Part shown: piece by piece, positions 6,712-16,411 of the stretch
Position numbering within the stretch: position 1 is the first letter of the stretch
Layout: each line of letters opens with the position of its first letter
Assembly (NCBI GenBank): GCA_016219425.1
Contig: JACRNB010000012.1
Span: 1 to 64,000, forward strand
Source: Betaproteobacteria bacterium
GTDB taxonomy: Bacteria > Pseudomonadota > Gammaproteobacteria > Burkholderiales > Thiobacillaceae
Reading direction: 5' to 3'
Length of the DNA stretch: 64,000 bases
Program-made: the position numbers and the translations under genes
Notes under the pieces: model-generated
Databases searched by the model: none
What the model saw: only the letters and a program-made list of their open reading frames with translations
Told to the model about the DNA's origin: nothing

Positions 6712-6958
6712 GGCAATATCATTTGATGATGCAATGAAGAAGCTGCAAGGCAAAGAGGGCATTGTTTTTGCTTGCCCTGTATGTGACTCCGCACTGAATA
6801 TTGATTACGAATCAAACACGATGTATTGCGAAGAACATGGCGCATATGTCCATGCGCGCGATGCACATAACGTAGAGGTGAGGGGCAGCCGGAGCGCGAA
6901 GCGCGGAGGGAACCCAAATGCGCAGCATTTGGGCTGTCCCGCTCGACCGCCATGTTAG
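6710..6958 (+). CDS. Zinc-ribbon-like protein B of a divergent pair (integron cassette)
   Basis: The ORF begins MAISFDDAMKKLQGKEG and contains CPVC and a second CEEHGAYVHA motif, so it is also zinc-ribbon-like. Coding character stops at about residue 50, where the frame runs into attC 11 and continues there to a stop at 6958. It reads against the array. It could be a real small protein whose tail is attC-encoded, or a chance ORF opposite gene 6517, but the CxxC motif and acidic/basic balance favour a real gene. Confidence 0.5.
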   Translation: MAISFDDAMKKLQGKEGIVFACPVCDSALNIDYESNTMYCEEHGAYVHARDAHNVEVRGSRSAKRGGNPNAQHLGCPARPPC

Positions 6959-6960
6959 GG
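6865..6960 (-). other. attC site 11
   Basis: Core boxes ACATAAC and GTTAGGG. The interior is almost identical to attC 7 over ~85 bp. Confidence 0.85.
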
Positions 6961-7215
6961 CTAAATATTGGCATTTTTCTCTTTCATTGACTTACCAAAT
7001 CTAATCAAGCCATTTAGATGGGGTACACCAAGTAGAAAACCAATGCCAACCATATACCAAGCGTAGTTTTCAAAACGCAAAATCTGCGGGGTGATACTGG
7101 TGTTGGCCAGTGCATCTGCTAAACCTATACCCATAATAATGCTTCCAATAATTTCTAGGACGACGTAAATGGGATTGGGTTTGTATCTAATTTCGTGGTG
7201 CGTTTCGGGTTCCAT
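6961..7215 (-). CDS. Small two-helix membrane protein (integron cassette)
   Basis: The start at ATG 7215 is chosen because AGGGAG lies six bases upstream; an in-frame ATG at 7233 has no such site. The 84-residue protein has two hydrophobic helices (YVVLEIIGSIIMGIGLADAL and WYMVGIGFLLGVPHLNGLI) and charged ends, so it is an inner-membrane protein. It is the second gene of a cassette and lies just downstream of the membrane protein at 7226. Unknown function. Confidence 0.6.
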   Translation of the reverse strand: MEPETHHEIRYKPNPIYVVLEIIGSIIMGIGLADALANTSITPQILRFENYAWYMVGIGFLLGVPHLNGLIRFGKSMKEKNANI

Positions 7216-7225
7216 ACTTATCTCC

Positions 7226-7537
7226 CTAGCCAAGGCCGCTTAATAACTTTAGTAACATGCGCATTAGCAAAATTAACGATCGCCCATCGCTGCATTCAGC
7301 ATTAGAGATGCACCATATGACTCTTGTCATAACTAAAATTATCAGTACGACAACGAGATTTCTTGCAAGTATGGATTTGGCGAGTTTTTTTGCATTAGAT
7401 ATTCCGGATTGGATTTCGGTTAAGTCTTCTGAATTGGCGTTACGCACTGGAGAGGTGAGCCATATAAATCCAAAGCCAATAATAATTGGGGATGCAGCAA
7501 TTAGCATTATTATGGCGAGAAGGATGAGTTCTCCCAT
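7226..7537 (-). CDS. Small two-helix membrane protein (integron cassette)
   Basis: A 103-residue protein with an N-terminal hydrophobic helix (ILLAIIMLIAASPIIIGFGF), a polar middle with NSEDLTEIQSG, and a second helix (LVVVLIILVMTRVIW). Both termini are short. It starts immediately next to attC 12 and is followed by the second membrane protein gene, so the pair may form a small membrane complex. No family recognised. Confidence 0.55.
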   Translation of the reverse strand: MGELILLAIIMLIAASPIIIGFGFIWLTSPVRNANSEDLTEIQSGISNAKKLAKSILARNLVVVLIILVMTRVIWCISNAECSDGRSLILLMRMLLKLLSGLG

Positions 7538-7541
7538 GGCG

Positions 7542-7608
7542 CCCTAACGTTTGAATTCACCGGCCTGCGCGGCTTTTCGCGCAGGTCCGGTGGAATGAGG
7601 GGTTAGGC
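7542..7608 (-). other. attC site 12
   Basis: Core boxes GCCTAAC/CCCTAAC and GTTAGGC with arms ccggcctgcgcg / cgcgcaggtccgg, very close to attC 8. It is the last recognisable attC on the right. Confidence 0.85.
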
Positions 7609-7666
7609 CGCAATTGAGCCGTGTAGATTGACTGCCTTCTTTCATGAATGTTGCATACCTCACTTG

Positions 7667-7975
7667 CTATTCATCCACCCGGTCAGTACGCGCGAAAGCA
7701 CCTTTCGGCCAGCCAATGACTCGCCGAAGCCGGAAGCCTGCCCACAACCAAAGAGGAGAAAGGAAGAAGGCTGACAGGAAGAAGGTGCTCATTACAACTA
7801 CACCTCCCCCGACACTGTCATCAATTCCATCCGGGGTACCACGGCTGTAGTCCTCCGCGACTATCAGCGTAATGACGAGGGACGCTGCAATGGTGATCAA
7901 CAAAGCGAGCACAAGTGAGAACGCGACAGCAATGGTGTCGATTCGCTTCTGGGTACTCAGGGGGCGTTCCATCAT
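7667..7975 (-). CDS. Small two-helix membrane protein (first cassette gene)
   Basis: The start is placed at ATG 7975 (MMERPLSTQKR); the upstream ATG at 8047 would read through the array boundary. The ~102-residue protein has two hydrophobic helices (TIAVAFSLVLALLITIAASL and VVVMSTFFLSAFFLSPLWLW) with a short soluble loop and a basic C-terminus. It ends about 58 bp before attC 12. It is the rightmost, hence presumably most recently inserted, cassette gene if the array is read from the right. Unknown function. Confidence 0.55.
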   Translation of the reverse strand: MMERPLSTQKRIDTIAVAFSLVLALLITIAASLVITLIVAEDYSRGTPDGIDDSVGGGVVVMSTFFLSAFFLSPLWLWAGFRLRRVIGWPKGAFARTDRVDE

Positions 7976-7984
7976 TTCGGTGCG

Positions 7985-8050
7985 GCCTAACGTGATGTGT
8001 ACACCAATTGGCGTGCAACCTGGCAGCCTGGACGGGCAAACACGCATGAC
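7985..8050 (-). other. Right boundary of the cassette array (attI-like core box)
   Basis: A core box GCCTAAC at 7985-7991 (GTTAGGC on the minus strand) precedes the first cassette gene, but the sequence to its right lacks the palindrome of an attC. This is where attI would lie in an array read leftward. No integrase gene follows, so identification as attI is tentative. Confidence 0.4.
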
Positions 8051-8353
8051 AAATCAATCACTTGATCAGTTCGTGCCAAGTTGTACACCGAATGCCCCAT
8101 TTTGACCCGTCCTCAAAGTTCTCAGACCCGATGCGCCAACAGCGGCTTCTTTTCTGTACTGCGCGCGCATCGAACTGCTCTATATGCCCGGATTTAACGC
8201 TCCAATTGCTTGAGCCGCAAGCGTCATCCAGAGGCCAAGAGTAGACCGGCGGGCGTGGCCTGGATGAGGGTCGAAGACCGGAATCCGGGGCATGGATGCG
8301 ATGGCTGTGCCGCTTCCCGGATTCCGCTGCGTTGCGTCCGGCCTACACGGTGT

Positions 8354-8491
8354 TCAGGTCTGCGCGGGGCGCGGTTGCTCATGGTCTTCCCAGGTAAGCA
8401 GCCATTCAGCCGGCGTCATGCTGGTTGGCCCGAACTTGGCAACGGCGGCAAGCATCGCTTGCGTAGATCTGGTGAGCGAGGCGAGGTGCAT
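8354..8491 (-). CDS. Possible short ORF or gene remnant
   Basis: A 45-residue ORF beginning MHLASLTRSTQAM and containing FGPTSMTPAEWLLTWEDHE, which looks protein-like rather than random. It has no good ribosome-binding site and is flanked by repeats, so it may be a remnant of a longer gene lost at the array boundary. No family recognised. Confidence 0.3.
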   Translation of the reverse strand: MHLASLTRSTQAMLAAVAKFGPTSMTPAEWLLTWEDHEQPRPAQT

Positions 8492-8527
8492 TGCCTAATG
8501 GTGGCCTCGAAAACCTCTGGATTTGTC

Positions 8528-8597
8528 GCTCCCGCGAAAGCGGGAACCCCGTGAAATCTACAACCTGGATTCCCGCTTTCGCGGGAATGACGGGTTT
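8528..8597. repeat. Inverted repeat, CGCGAAAGCGGGAA type
   Basis: Two copies of a ~17-bp arm (tcccgcgaaagcggga / tcccgctttcgcggga) face each other across ~25 bp. The same repeat type occurs at 15367-15444, so it is a dispersed palindromic element. Confidence 0.75.
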
Positions 8598-8645
8598 TTC
8601 GAGGCGCTCCTATGTTGATGCGCGGTTCGCTGCGCTTACCGCGTC

Positions 8646-9224
8646 CTACGTCAGGACATCCAGCCCCTCGTTGGCCAGCATCTCTACCAGTTTGATGAGG
8701 GGCAGGCCCACCAGGGCGTTGGGGTCTTCCGTTTCGTAGCGGGCGATGAGGGCGATGCCCAGGCTTTCGCTACGGGCGCTGCCGCAGCAGTTGTAGGGCT
8801 GGTCTTTCCTGAGGTACGCCTCGATCTGGGTGTCGCTGTACTCGCGCATCACCAGCCGCACCGGCACGTTGGCGGTCTGCACATGGCCGGTGCGGGCGTT
8901 GAGCAGGGTGAGGGCGGTGTGGAATTCCAGGGTCTTGCCGCGCATGGCGCGCAGTTGTTCCACGGCTTTTTCGTGGGCGCCGGGCTTGCCCAGTTGCCGG
9001 CCTTCCAGCAGGGCTACCTGGTCGGAGCCGATGATGAGGGCGTCCGGGAATCGCTCCGCCACCGCCCGCGCCTTGAGCAGCGAGAGGCGCATGGCGGTGT
9101 CGTCCGGGGATTCGCCGGGCAGGGGGGTTTCGTCCACGTCCGGCGCGGCCACCTCGAAAGGCACACCCAGGCGGGCCAGGAGTTCGCGGCGGTAGGGGGA
9201 GGTGGAGGCGAGAACCAGGTCCAT
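8646..9224 (-). CDS. yceF: Maf-family nucleotide pyrophosphatase (7-methyl-GTP type)
   Basis: A 192-residue Maf/YceF protein, which hydrolyses non-canonical nucleoside triphosphates and is thought to keep modified nucleotides out of nucleic acids. The N-terminus LASTSPYRRELLARLG carries the Maf signature S-x-S-x-x-R, the SDQVALLEG motif contains the catalytic Asp, and SARSESLGIAL matches the substrate loop of the YceF subgroup. YceF often neighbours yceD and rpmF; here pycAB lies between. It ends just before a repeat-rich spacer. Confidence 0.93.
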   Translation of the reverse strand: MDLVLASTSPYRRELLARLGVPFEVAAPDVDETPLPGESPDDTAMRLSLLKARAVAERFPDALIIGSDQVALLEGRQLGKPGAHEKAVEQLRAMRGKTLEFHTALTLLNARTGHVQTANVPVRLVMREYSDTQIEAYLRKDQPYNCCGSARSESLGIALIARYETEDPNALVGLPLIKLVEMLANEGLDVLT

Positions 9225-9317
9225 TTCGGATGTCGGATTTCGGATTGCGGATTTCGGATGTGGCCGGCGAAAGCGGTTTTTAAATCCGAAATCCGCAATC
9301 CGAAATCCGAAATCGCC
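9225..9317. repeat. Heptamer-type inverted repeat (GGATTTC / GAAATCC)
   Basis: Runs of GGATTTC-like heptamers at 9228-9260 face their complement GAAATCC at 9286-9317, giving a large hairpin between maf and pycB. The same GAAATCC heptamer is repeated three times at the hypF frameshift (52140-52160). It could act as a terminator-like structure for the gap but has no T-run. Confidence 0.8.
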
Positions 9318-11171
9318 TCATTCCGGCTGAATCTCCACCAGCACCTGATCCGGCGTCACCGCGTCGCCCTTGGCGACATGCACGGCGATGACGGTGCCGG
9401 TGACGGTGGCCTGGATCTCGTTTTCCATCTTCATGGCTTCGATCACCAGGACGCCGTCGCCGGCCTTGACCTTGTCGCCGGCCTTGACCTTTACATCGAC
9501 GATGGCGCCGGGCATGGCGGTGGTGACGCAGCCGGCGTGGGTGGGACGGGGGCGTTGCTTGGAGCCTGACGCATCCTTCTTGCTGCTGCTCCTGCGCGCG
9601 CCGGCGGCGCCGGGGGTGACTTCGACTTCATCCAGGGCGTCGAGCATGACTTCTTCCGCGACGCCGTCGATGTGCACATAGAACGGACGCTGGCCTTCGC
9701 CGCCGTGGCCGGTGCCCTTGATGCGGATGTGGTAGGTCTCGCCGTGCAGGGTGACGTTGAATTCGGTGGGGGCGAATACCGCCGGGCAGGAGGCGGCCTC
9801 TTTGGCTGCGGGCGGCAGCAGGGTCTCGGGGGTGAGGGTGCCGGCGGCGCGTTCCTGCAGGAAGGTGCGTCCGATGTCCGGGAACATGGCGTAGGTGAGC
9901 ACGTCCTCGTCAGACTTGGCGAGGCCTTCCGCCTCGGTGCGCAGCTTGTCCAGTTCATCGCTGAGCAGGTCGGCGGGGCGGCAGGTGATGACCTCCTGAT
10001 TGCCCACGGCCATCTGCCGAACCTGTTCGTTGACCTTGCCGGGGGCGGCGCCGTAGCGGCCCAGCAGGTAGTTCTTCACCTCGTTGGTGACGGATTTGTA
10101 GCGTCCGCCGGTGAGCACGTTGAGCACGGCCTGGGTGCCGACGATCTGGGAGGTGGGGGTGACCAGCGGGGGGTAGCCCAGGTCTTCGCGCACGCGCGGG
10201 ATCTCGGCCAGCACGTCGTCCATGCGGTTCAGTGCGCCCTGTTCCTTCAACTGGTTGGTGAGGTTGGAGATCATGCCGCCCGGCACCTGGGAAACCAGGA
10301 TGCGGGTGTCCACCTGCTGGCCGGACATCTCGAACTGCCAGTATTTTTTGCGCTCTTCGCGGAAGTAGGCGCTGATCTCCTGGAGCTTCACCAGGTTGAG
10401 GCCGGTGTCGTATTCCGTACCCGCCAGGGCTGCCACCAGGCTTTCCGTGGTGGGGTGGCTGGCGCCTTCGGAGTAGGCGGAGAGGCAGGTGTCGATCATG
10501 GTCGCGCCCGCTTCCACGGCCTTCATGTGCACCATGCTGGCGAGGCCGGAGGTGGCGTGGCTGTGGGTGTGGATGGGGAGGCTGACCGCAGCCTTGAGCG
10601 CCTTCACCAGTTGTTCGGTGTGGAAAGGCGTGAGCAGGCCGGCCATGTCCTTGATGGCCAGGGTGTCGCAGCCCATGGCCTCCAGTTCCCTGGCCATGGC
10701 GACGAAGTAGTCGATGTCGTGCACCGGGCTGGTGGTGTAGCTGATCGCGCCTTCGGCATGCTTGCCGGCGGCCTTCACCGCTTCGACCGAGACGCGCAGG
10801 TTGCGCAGGTCGTTCATGGCGTCGAACACGCGGAATACGTCGATGCCGTTGTCGGCGCATTTCTGCACGAAGGCGCGCACCACGTCGTCCGGGTAGTGGC
10901 GGTAGCCCAGCAGGTTCTGGCCGCGCAGCAGCATCTGGATGCGGGAGTTGGGCAGGGCGCGGCGCAGTTTCTTCAGGCGTTCCCACGGGTCTTCCTTGAG
11001 GAAGCGCACGCAGGCGTCGAAGGTGGCGCCGCCCCAGGCCTCCAGCGACCAGTAACCGGCGGCGTCGAGCGCGCCGCAGATCGGCAGCATGTCCTCGGTG
11101 CGCATGCGGGTGGCGATGAGGGACTGGTGGCCGTCGCGCAGGACCAGTTCGGTGACGTGTACTTTCGGCAT
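9318..11171 (-). CDS. pycB: Pyruvate carboxylase subunit B (carboxyltransferase/biotin carrier; oxaloacetate decarboxylase alpha-like)
   Basis: A 617-residue protein from ATG 11171. Residues 1-~300 form the HMGL-like carboxyltransferase barrel (VLRDGHQSLIATRM, AIKDMAGLLTP, HTHSHATSG metal-ligand region), then the conserved PYC/OADA domain, a Ser/Lys-rich linker, and a C-terminal biotinyl domain with EAMKMEN carrying the biotin lysine. With the neighbouring biotin carboxylase it would make oxaloacetate from pyruvate, an anaplerotic step. The oxaloacetate-decarboxylase pump is the alternative, but no beta/gamma membrane subunits are present, which favours two-subunit pyruvate carboxylase. Confidence 0.9.
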   Translation of the reverse strand: MPKVHVTELVLRDGHQSLIATRMRTEDMLPICGALDAAGYWSLEAWGGATFDACVRFLKEDPWERLKKLRRALPNSRIQMLLRGQNLLGYRHYPDDVVRAFVQKCADNGIDVFRVFDAMNDLRNLRVSVEAVKAAGKHAEGAISYTTSPVHDIDYFVAMARELEAMGCDTLAIKDMAGLLTPFHTEQLVKALKAAVSLPIHTHSHATSGLASMVHMKAVEAGATMIDTCLSAYSEGASHPTTESLVAALAGTEYDTGLNLVKLQEISAYFREERKKYWQFEMSGQQVDTRILVSQVPGGMISNLTNQLKEQGALNRMDDVLAEIPRVREDLGYPPLVTPTSQIVGTQAVLNVLTGGRYKSVTNEVKNYLLGRYGAAPGKVNEQVRQMAVGNQEVITCRPADLLSDELDKLRTEAEGLAKSDEDVLTYAMFPDIGRTFLQERAAGTLTPETLLPPAAKEAASCPAVFAPTEFNVTLHGETYHIRIKGTGHGGEGQRPFYVHIDGVAEEVMLDALDEVEVTPGAAGARRSSSKKDASGSKQRPRPTHAGCVTTAMPGAIVDVKVKAGDKVKAGDGVLVIEAMKMENEIQATVTGTVIAVHVAKGDAVTPDQVLVEIQPE

Positions 11172-11191
11172 TGCGTGCTTCCTCTTGACTC

Positions 11192-12610
<1,419 letters not shown>

Positions 12611-12638
12611 GCGTGATGCCCCAAAAGTGGCAATTACT

Positions 12639-12667
12639 TTGACAAAACAAGGCTGTGCAGAATACCA
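12639..12667 (+). promoter_or_regulatory. Candidate sigma-70 promoter for yceD-rpmF-fab operon
   Basis: TTGACA at 12639-12644 is a perfect -35 box, followed after 17 bp by ATACCA, a weak -10. It lies in the 67-bp divergent spacer between pycA and yceD, so it would drive the fatty-acid cluster. Confidence 0.45.
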
Positions 12668-12677
12668 TCCGCCGCTT

Positions 12678-13118
12678 ATGTCTGCACCGGCCCACATCGA
12701 CAGCCTGCATTTCGCCAAGTCTGGAAGCGAGTTGTCCGGGCAGTTGAAGGTGGATCAGTTGCCCCGGCTGCGCGATAGTTTGGACCGAGACGATGTTGCA
12801 GTGCAATACCGAATTTCCGGGTTGACTGCCGACGGACGCCCGGCCCTGCGGGTCCAGATCGAGGTCGAGGTTTGGCAGACTTGCCAGCGGTGTCTTGAAC
12901 GCTTCCCTCTGTCGCTTGAGCTGGACGAGGTATTGCCCATAGCCCGTACTGCCGCGCAGTTGAGCTATTGGGAAGACCTGGACCCCTTGCTCGACGCCCT
13001 GGTGGCGGAACGGCAAATGGATATCGCCGGTCTGGTGGAAGACGAGATTTTGTTGGGGCTGCCTACGGCGCCGCGCCACCCGGATGGGGAGTGCGAGGTT
13101 TTGGCCCTGAATCAGTAG
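12678..13118 (+). CDS. yceD: YceD family protein (DUF177), 23S rRNA accumulation protein
   Basis: A 146-residue acidic protein from ATG 12678. It has the YceD pattern: a central VWQTCQRCLERF segment with the CxxC pair, then an acidic stretch around DPLLDAL and the motif VEDEILLGLP near the C-terminus. YceD homologues are needed for accumulation of 23S rRNA, and the gene is normally paired with rpmF, as here (21 bp away). Expressed from the divergent spacer. Confidence 0.93.
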   Translation: MSAPAHIDSLHFAKSGSELSGQLKVDQLPRLRDSLDRDDVAVQYRISGLTADGRPALRVQIEVEVWQTCQRCLERFPLSLELDEVLPIARTAAQLSYWEDLDPLLDALVAERQMDIAGLVEDEILLGLPTAPRHPDGECEVLALNQ

Positions 13119-13139
13119 AGATTTTTTTAGGAGTTCGAG

Positions 13140-13325
13140 ATGGCTGTTCAGCAGAATAAAAAATCCCCGTCCAAGCGTGGCATGCATCGCGCCCATGACT
13201 TTCTGACCAATCCCTCCACCGCCGTGGAACCCACCACCGGCGAGGTTCACCTGCGTCACCACATCAGCCCCAACGGCTTCTATCGTGGTCGCAAGGTCAT
13301 CAACACCAAGGCTGACAACAGCTAA
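13140..13325 (+). CDS. rpmF: 50S ribosomal protein L32
   Basis: A 61-residue basic protein beginning [20 protein letters not shown], the standard bL32 N-terminus. It lacks the paired Cys of the zinc-binding form, so it is the C-minus type that does not need zinc. It sits between yceD and plsX as in most proteobacteria. A good RBS (TAGGAG) precedes it by ~9 bases. Confidence 0.97.
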   Translation: MAVQQNKKSPSKRGMHRAHDFLTNPSTAVEPTTGEVHLRHHISPNGFYRGRKVINTKADNS

Positions 13326-13364
13326 CACCCAGCGACCAGGCCCTGTCCCGCCGGGCCGATCGTC

Positions 13365-14402
13365 ATGCGTGAAATCACCATCGCCATTGACGCCATGGGG
13401 GGCGACCACGGCCCTCATGTCACCGTCAAGGCCGCACTGAACGTCCTGGGCCGGGAGCGCGACCTCAATATCGTGCTGGTTGGCCTGGAAGACGCCATCG
13501 CCGCCGAACTGCACACCCTGCGCGCCGTTCCCGACAGCCGGTTACGCATCCACGCCGCCAGCGAGGTGGTGAAGATGGACGACCCCCTCAACGTCGCCCT
13601 GCGCACCAAGAAGGATTCCTCCATGCGCGTCATGGCGGATCTGGTGAAACGGGGCGAGGCGGATGCGGGGGTTTCCGCCGGCAACACCGGCGCGCTGATG
13701 GCGGTCTCCCGTTTTGTGCTCAAGACCCTGCCGGGCATCGACCGTCCGGCCATCGCCTCGACCCTGCCCTCGCGCGCCGGACGCACCTACATGCTCGACC
13801 TGGGCGCCAACGTCGATTGCACGGCGGAGCACCTGCGCCAGTTCGCCATCATGGGCGCCGCCCTGGTTTCCGCCATCGAGCACAAGGAGCGCCCCAGCAT
13901 CGGCCTGCTCAACATCGGCGAGGAAGACATCAAGGGCAACGAGGTGGTGAAACAGGCCGGCGAACTGCTCAAGACCAGCGGTCTCAACTTCCACGGCAAT
14001 GTGGAGGGGGACGACATCTACAAAGGCACGGTGGACGTGGTGGTGTGCGACGGTTTCGTCGGCAACGTTGCGCTCAAGGCCTCCGAGGGGCTGGCCAAGT
14101 TCATGGCCGACCACTTGCGCGCCGAATATCGCCGTAACCCTTTCACCAAGCTGGCCGCCTTGATCTCGCTGCCGGTGCTGCGGGCGTTCAAACGCAATCT
14201 CGACCCCAGCCGTTACAACGGCGCCAGCCTGCTGGGGCTCAACGGCATCGTCATCAAGAGCCACGGTTCCGCCGACGTGTTCGGCTTCGAACAGGCCATC
14301 GCCAAGGCGGTGGAAGAGGTGCGCGGCGGTTTGCTCAAACGCATCGCCGACCAGGTGAACAGCCACCACGCCAAAAATCAGGAAGAAGGAACGCCCGCGT
14401 GA
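13365..14402 (+). CDS. plsX: Phosphate acyltransferase PlsX
   Basis: A 345-residue enzyme that converts acyl-ACP to acyl-phosphate for phospholipid synthesis. The N-terminal [12 protein letters not shown] motif is diagnostic, followed by [15 protein letters not shown] and [11 protein letters not shown] peripheral membrane protein. It overlaps fabH by the GTGA overlap at 14399-14402, indicating translational coupling. Confidence 0.97.
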   Translation: MREITIAIDAMGGDHGPHVTVKAALNVLGRERDLNIVLVGLEDAIAAELHTLRAVPDSRLRIHAASEVVKMDDPLNVALRTKKDSSMRVMADLVKRGEADAGVSAGNTGALMAVSRFVLKTLPGIDRPAIASTLPSRAGRTYMLDLGANVDCTAEHLRQFAIMGAALVSAIEHKERPSIGLLNIGEEDIKGNEVVKQAGELLKTSGLNFHGNVEGDDIYKGTVDVVVCDGFVGNVALKASEGLAKFMADHLRAEYRRNPFTKLAALISLPVLRAFKRNLDPSRYNGASLLGLNGIVIKSHGSADVFGFEQAIAKAVEEVRGGLLKRIADQVNSHHAKNQEEGTPA

Positions 14403-15361
14403 CCTACGCCCGCATCATCGGCACCGGCAGCTACCTGCCGGCCCGTGTCGTACCCAACAGCGAATTCGAGGCCATCGTCGAGACCACCAGCGAGTGGATC
14501 GTCGAACGTACCGGCATCCGCCAGCGCCACCGCGCCGCCGAGGGTGAGCTCACCAGCGATCTGGCGCAGCGCGCGGCGGAACGCGCCCTGGAAGCCGCCG
14601 GCATCGACGCCTCCGAGATCGACCTCATCATCGTCGCCACCACCACGCCGGATCGCGTCTTTCCCAGCACCGCCTGCGCCATGCAGGCCAAGCTGGGCAT
14701 CAGCAACGGCTGTCCCGCGTTCGACGTGCAGGCCGTGTGCAGCGGCTTCGTCTACGCCGTGTCCGTGGCGGATCAGTTCATCCGCTCCGGCGCGATGCGC
14801 ACCGCCCTGGTGGTGGGGGCCGAGACCCTCTCCCGCATCACCGACTTCAATGACCGCGGCAACTGCATCCTCTGGGGTGACGGCGCCGGGGCCGTGGTGC
14901 TGCGCGCCTCGGACGAGCCGGGCATCCTCAACACCCATCTGCACGCCGACGGGCGCTACCAGGATCTGCTGTTCGTGGATGGCGGCGTCTCGCTCAAGAA
15001 GGAAGGCGGCGAGTGCTACATGCGCATGTCCGGCAACGCCGTGTTCAAGATGGCCGTGAACACCCTGGACGCCATCGTCGATGAGACCCTGGCCGCCAAC
15101 GGCCTGGCCAAGACCGACATCGACTGGCTGGTGCCGCACCAGGCCAACATCCGCATCATCCAGGCCACCGCCAAGAAGCTGGGCATGGGCCTGGAGCGCG
15201 TGGTGGTGACGGTGGACCGGCATGGCAACACCTCCGCCGCCTCCATCCCCCTGGCGCTCGACACCGCTGTGCGCGACGGTCGCATCAAGCCCGGCGAGAC
15301 CGTGCTGATGGAGGCCTTCGGCGGCGGCTTCACCTGGGGTTCGGTGCTGGTGAAGATGTGA
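14399..15361 (+). CDS. fabH: Beta-ketoacyl-ACP synthase III
   Basis: A 320-residue condensing enzyme starting fatty-acid synthesis from acetyl-CoA and malonyl-ACP. The catalytic Cys lies in AVCSGFVYA, His in PHQANIRI and Asn in HGNTSAAS. The GTG start at 14399 overlaps the plsX stop. Ends at a dispersed inverted repeat that separates it from fabD. Confidence 0.97.
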   Translation: MTYARIIGTGSYLPARVVPNSEFEAIVETTSEWIVERTGIRQRHRAAEGELTSDLAQRAAERALEAAGIDASEIDLIIVATTTPDRVFPSTACAMQAKLGISNGCPAFDVQAVCSGFVYAVSVADQFIRSGAMRTALVVGAETLSRITDFNDRGNCILWGDGAGAVVLRASDEPGILNTHLHADGRYQDLLFVDGGVSLKKEGGECYMRMSGNAVFKMAVNTLDAIVDETLAANGLAKTDIDWLVPHQANIRIIQATAKKLGMGLERVVVTVDRHGNTSAASIPLALDTAVRDGRIKPGETVLMEAFGGGFTWGSVLVKM

Positions 15362-15366
15362 TGGAT

Positions 15367-15444
15367 ACGTCATTCCCGCGCAAGCGGGAATCCAGAAAGG
15401 AAATCAGACGCACACCCTGGATTCCCGCTTGCGCGGGAATGACG
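15367..15444. repeat. Dispersed inverted repeat, CGCGCAAGCGGGAATCC type
   Basis: Arms cgtcattcccgcgcaagcgggaatcca and the complement after ~22 bp form a near-perfect hairpin between fabH and fabD. It lacks a T-run, so it is more likely a mobile palindrome than a terminator, but it could stabilise or attenuate the transcript. Related to 8528-8597. Confidence 0.85.
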
Positions 15445-15473
15445 GTGGAAGCGGCGTCCGGTAAGGAGACTCC

Positions 15474-16400
15474 ATGAAATTTGCGTTTGTGTTCCCCGGC
15501 CAGGGCTCCCAGTCCGTCGGCATGATGACCCACTACGGCGACGCCGCCCGCGCCACCTTCGACGAGGCCTCCGCCGCCCTGGGCCAGGATCTCTGGGCGC
15601 TGGTGAGCGAAGGCCCCGCCGAGGCGCTCAATCAAACCGTCAACACCCAGCCCGTCATGCTCGCCGCCGGCGTTGCCGCGTGGCGGCAGTGGCTGGCCCA
15701 GGGCGGTGCTGCGCCCGCTTTGATGGCTGGTCACAGCCTGGGCGAGTACACCGCCCTGGTGTGCGCCGGGGCGCTGGGCTTCGCCGACGCCGTGCGTCTG
15801 GTGCGCCTGCGCGCCGAGGCCATGCAGTCCGCCGTGCCGGAAGGCGTGGGGGCCATGGCCGCGGTGCTGGGCCTGGACGATGCCGCCGTGGTGGCGGTGT
15901 GCGCCGACGCGGCCCAGGGCGAGGTGCTGGCGGCGGTCAACTTCAACTCCGCCGGTCAGGTGGTGATCGCCGGCCACAAGGCCGCCGTGGAGCGCGGTTG
16001 CGCCCTGGCCAAGGAACGCGGCGCGAAACGCGCCCTGCCGCTGCCGGTGTCCGTGCCCTCGCACTGCGCCCTGATGCGGCCCGCCGCCGAGAAGCTGCTG
16101 GCCGCCCTGAACGGTATCGAGGTGAAGGCTCCGGTCATCCCCGTCCTGCATAACGCCGACGTGGCCGCCCACAGCGCGCCGGACGCCATCCGCGACGCCC
16201 TCGCGCGCCAGCTCTACAGCCCGGTGCGCTGGGTGGAGACGGTGCAGGCCATGGGCGCGCAAGGCGTGACCCTGATCGCCGAATGCGGCCCCGGCAAGGT
16301 GCTGGCCGGCCTCAACAAACGCATCCTGGCCGACCTACCCACCCTCGCCATCACCGACGCCGCCAGCCTGGGCGAAGCGCTGGCGAAGACCCAAGTTTGA
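15474..16400 (+). CDS. fabD: Malonyl-CoA:ACP transacylase
   Basis: A 308-residue enzyme transferring malonyl from CoA to ACP. FVFPGQGSQSVGM is the N-terminal signature, GHSLGEYTAL contains the catalytic Ser, and PSHCALM carries the catalytic His. It is preceded by GTAAGGAGACTCCATG. Followed after 11 bp by fabG. Confidence 0.97.
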   Translation: MKFAFVFPGQGSQSVGMMTHYGDAARATFDEASAALGQDLWALVSEGPAEALNQTVNTQPVMLAAGVAAWRQWLAQGGAAPALMAGHSLGEYTALVCAGALGFADAVRLVRLRAEAMQSAVPEGVGAMAAVLGLDDAAVVAVCADAAQGEVLAAVNFNSAGQVVIAGHKAAVERGCALAKERGAKRALPLPVSVPSHCALMRPAAEKLLAALNGIEVKAPVIPVLHNADVAAHSAPDAIRDALARQLYSPVRWVETVQAMGAQGVTLIAECGPGKVLAGLNKRILADLPTLAITDAASLGEALAKTQV

Positions 16401-16411
16401 GGAGAAAAAAC

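Larger units (their letters stand above)
8051..8645. other. Non-coding boundary between array and core genome
   Basis: No convincing full-length gene. It contains a degenerate copy of the CCGGATTCCGCTGCG repeat (about 8277-8345), a 45-codon minus-strand ORF (8354-8491), and an inverted repeat at 8528-8597. A site-specific integrase was looked for in all frames and is absent. Confidence 0.7.

Noticed and set aside
8051-8645. Search for an integron integrase next to the array
   Set aside because: No frame encodes a tyrosine recombinase; only repeats and a 45-codon ORF are present.
9318-11171. Oxaloacetate decarboxylase sodium pump alpha subunit
   Set aside because: No beta or gamma subunit genes nearby; the adjacent biotin carboxylase supports pyruvate carboxylase.
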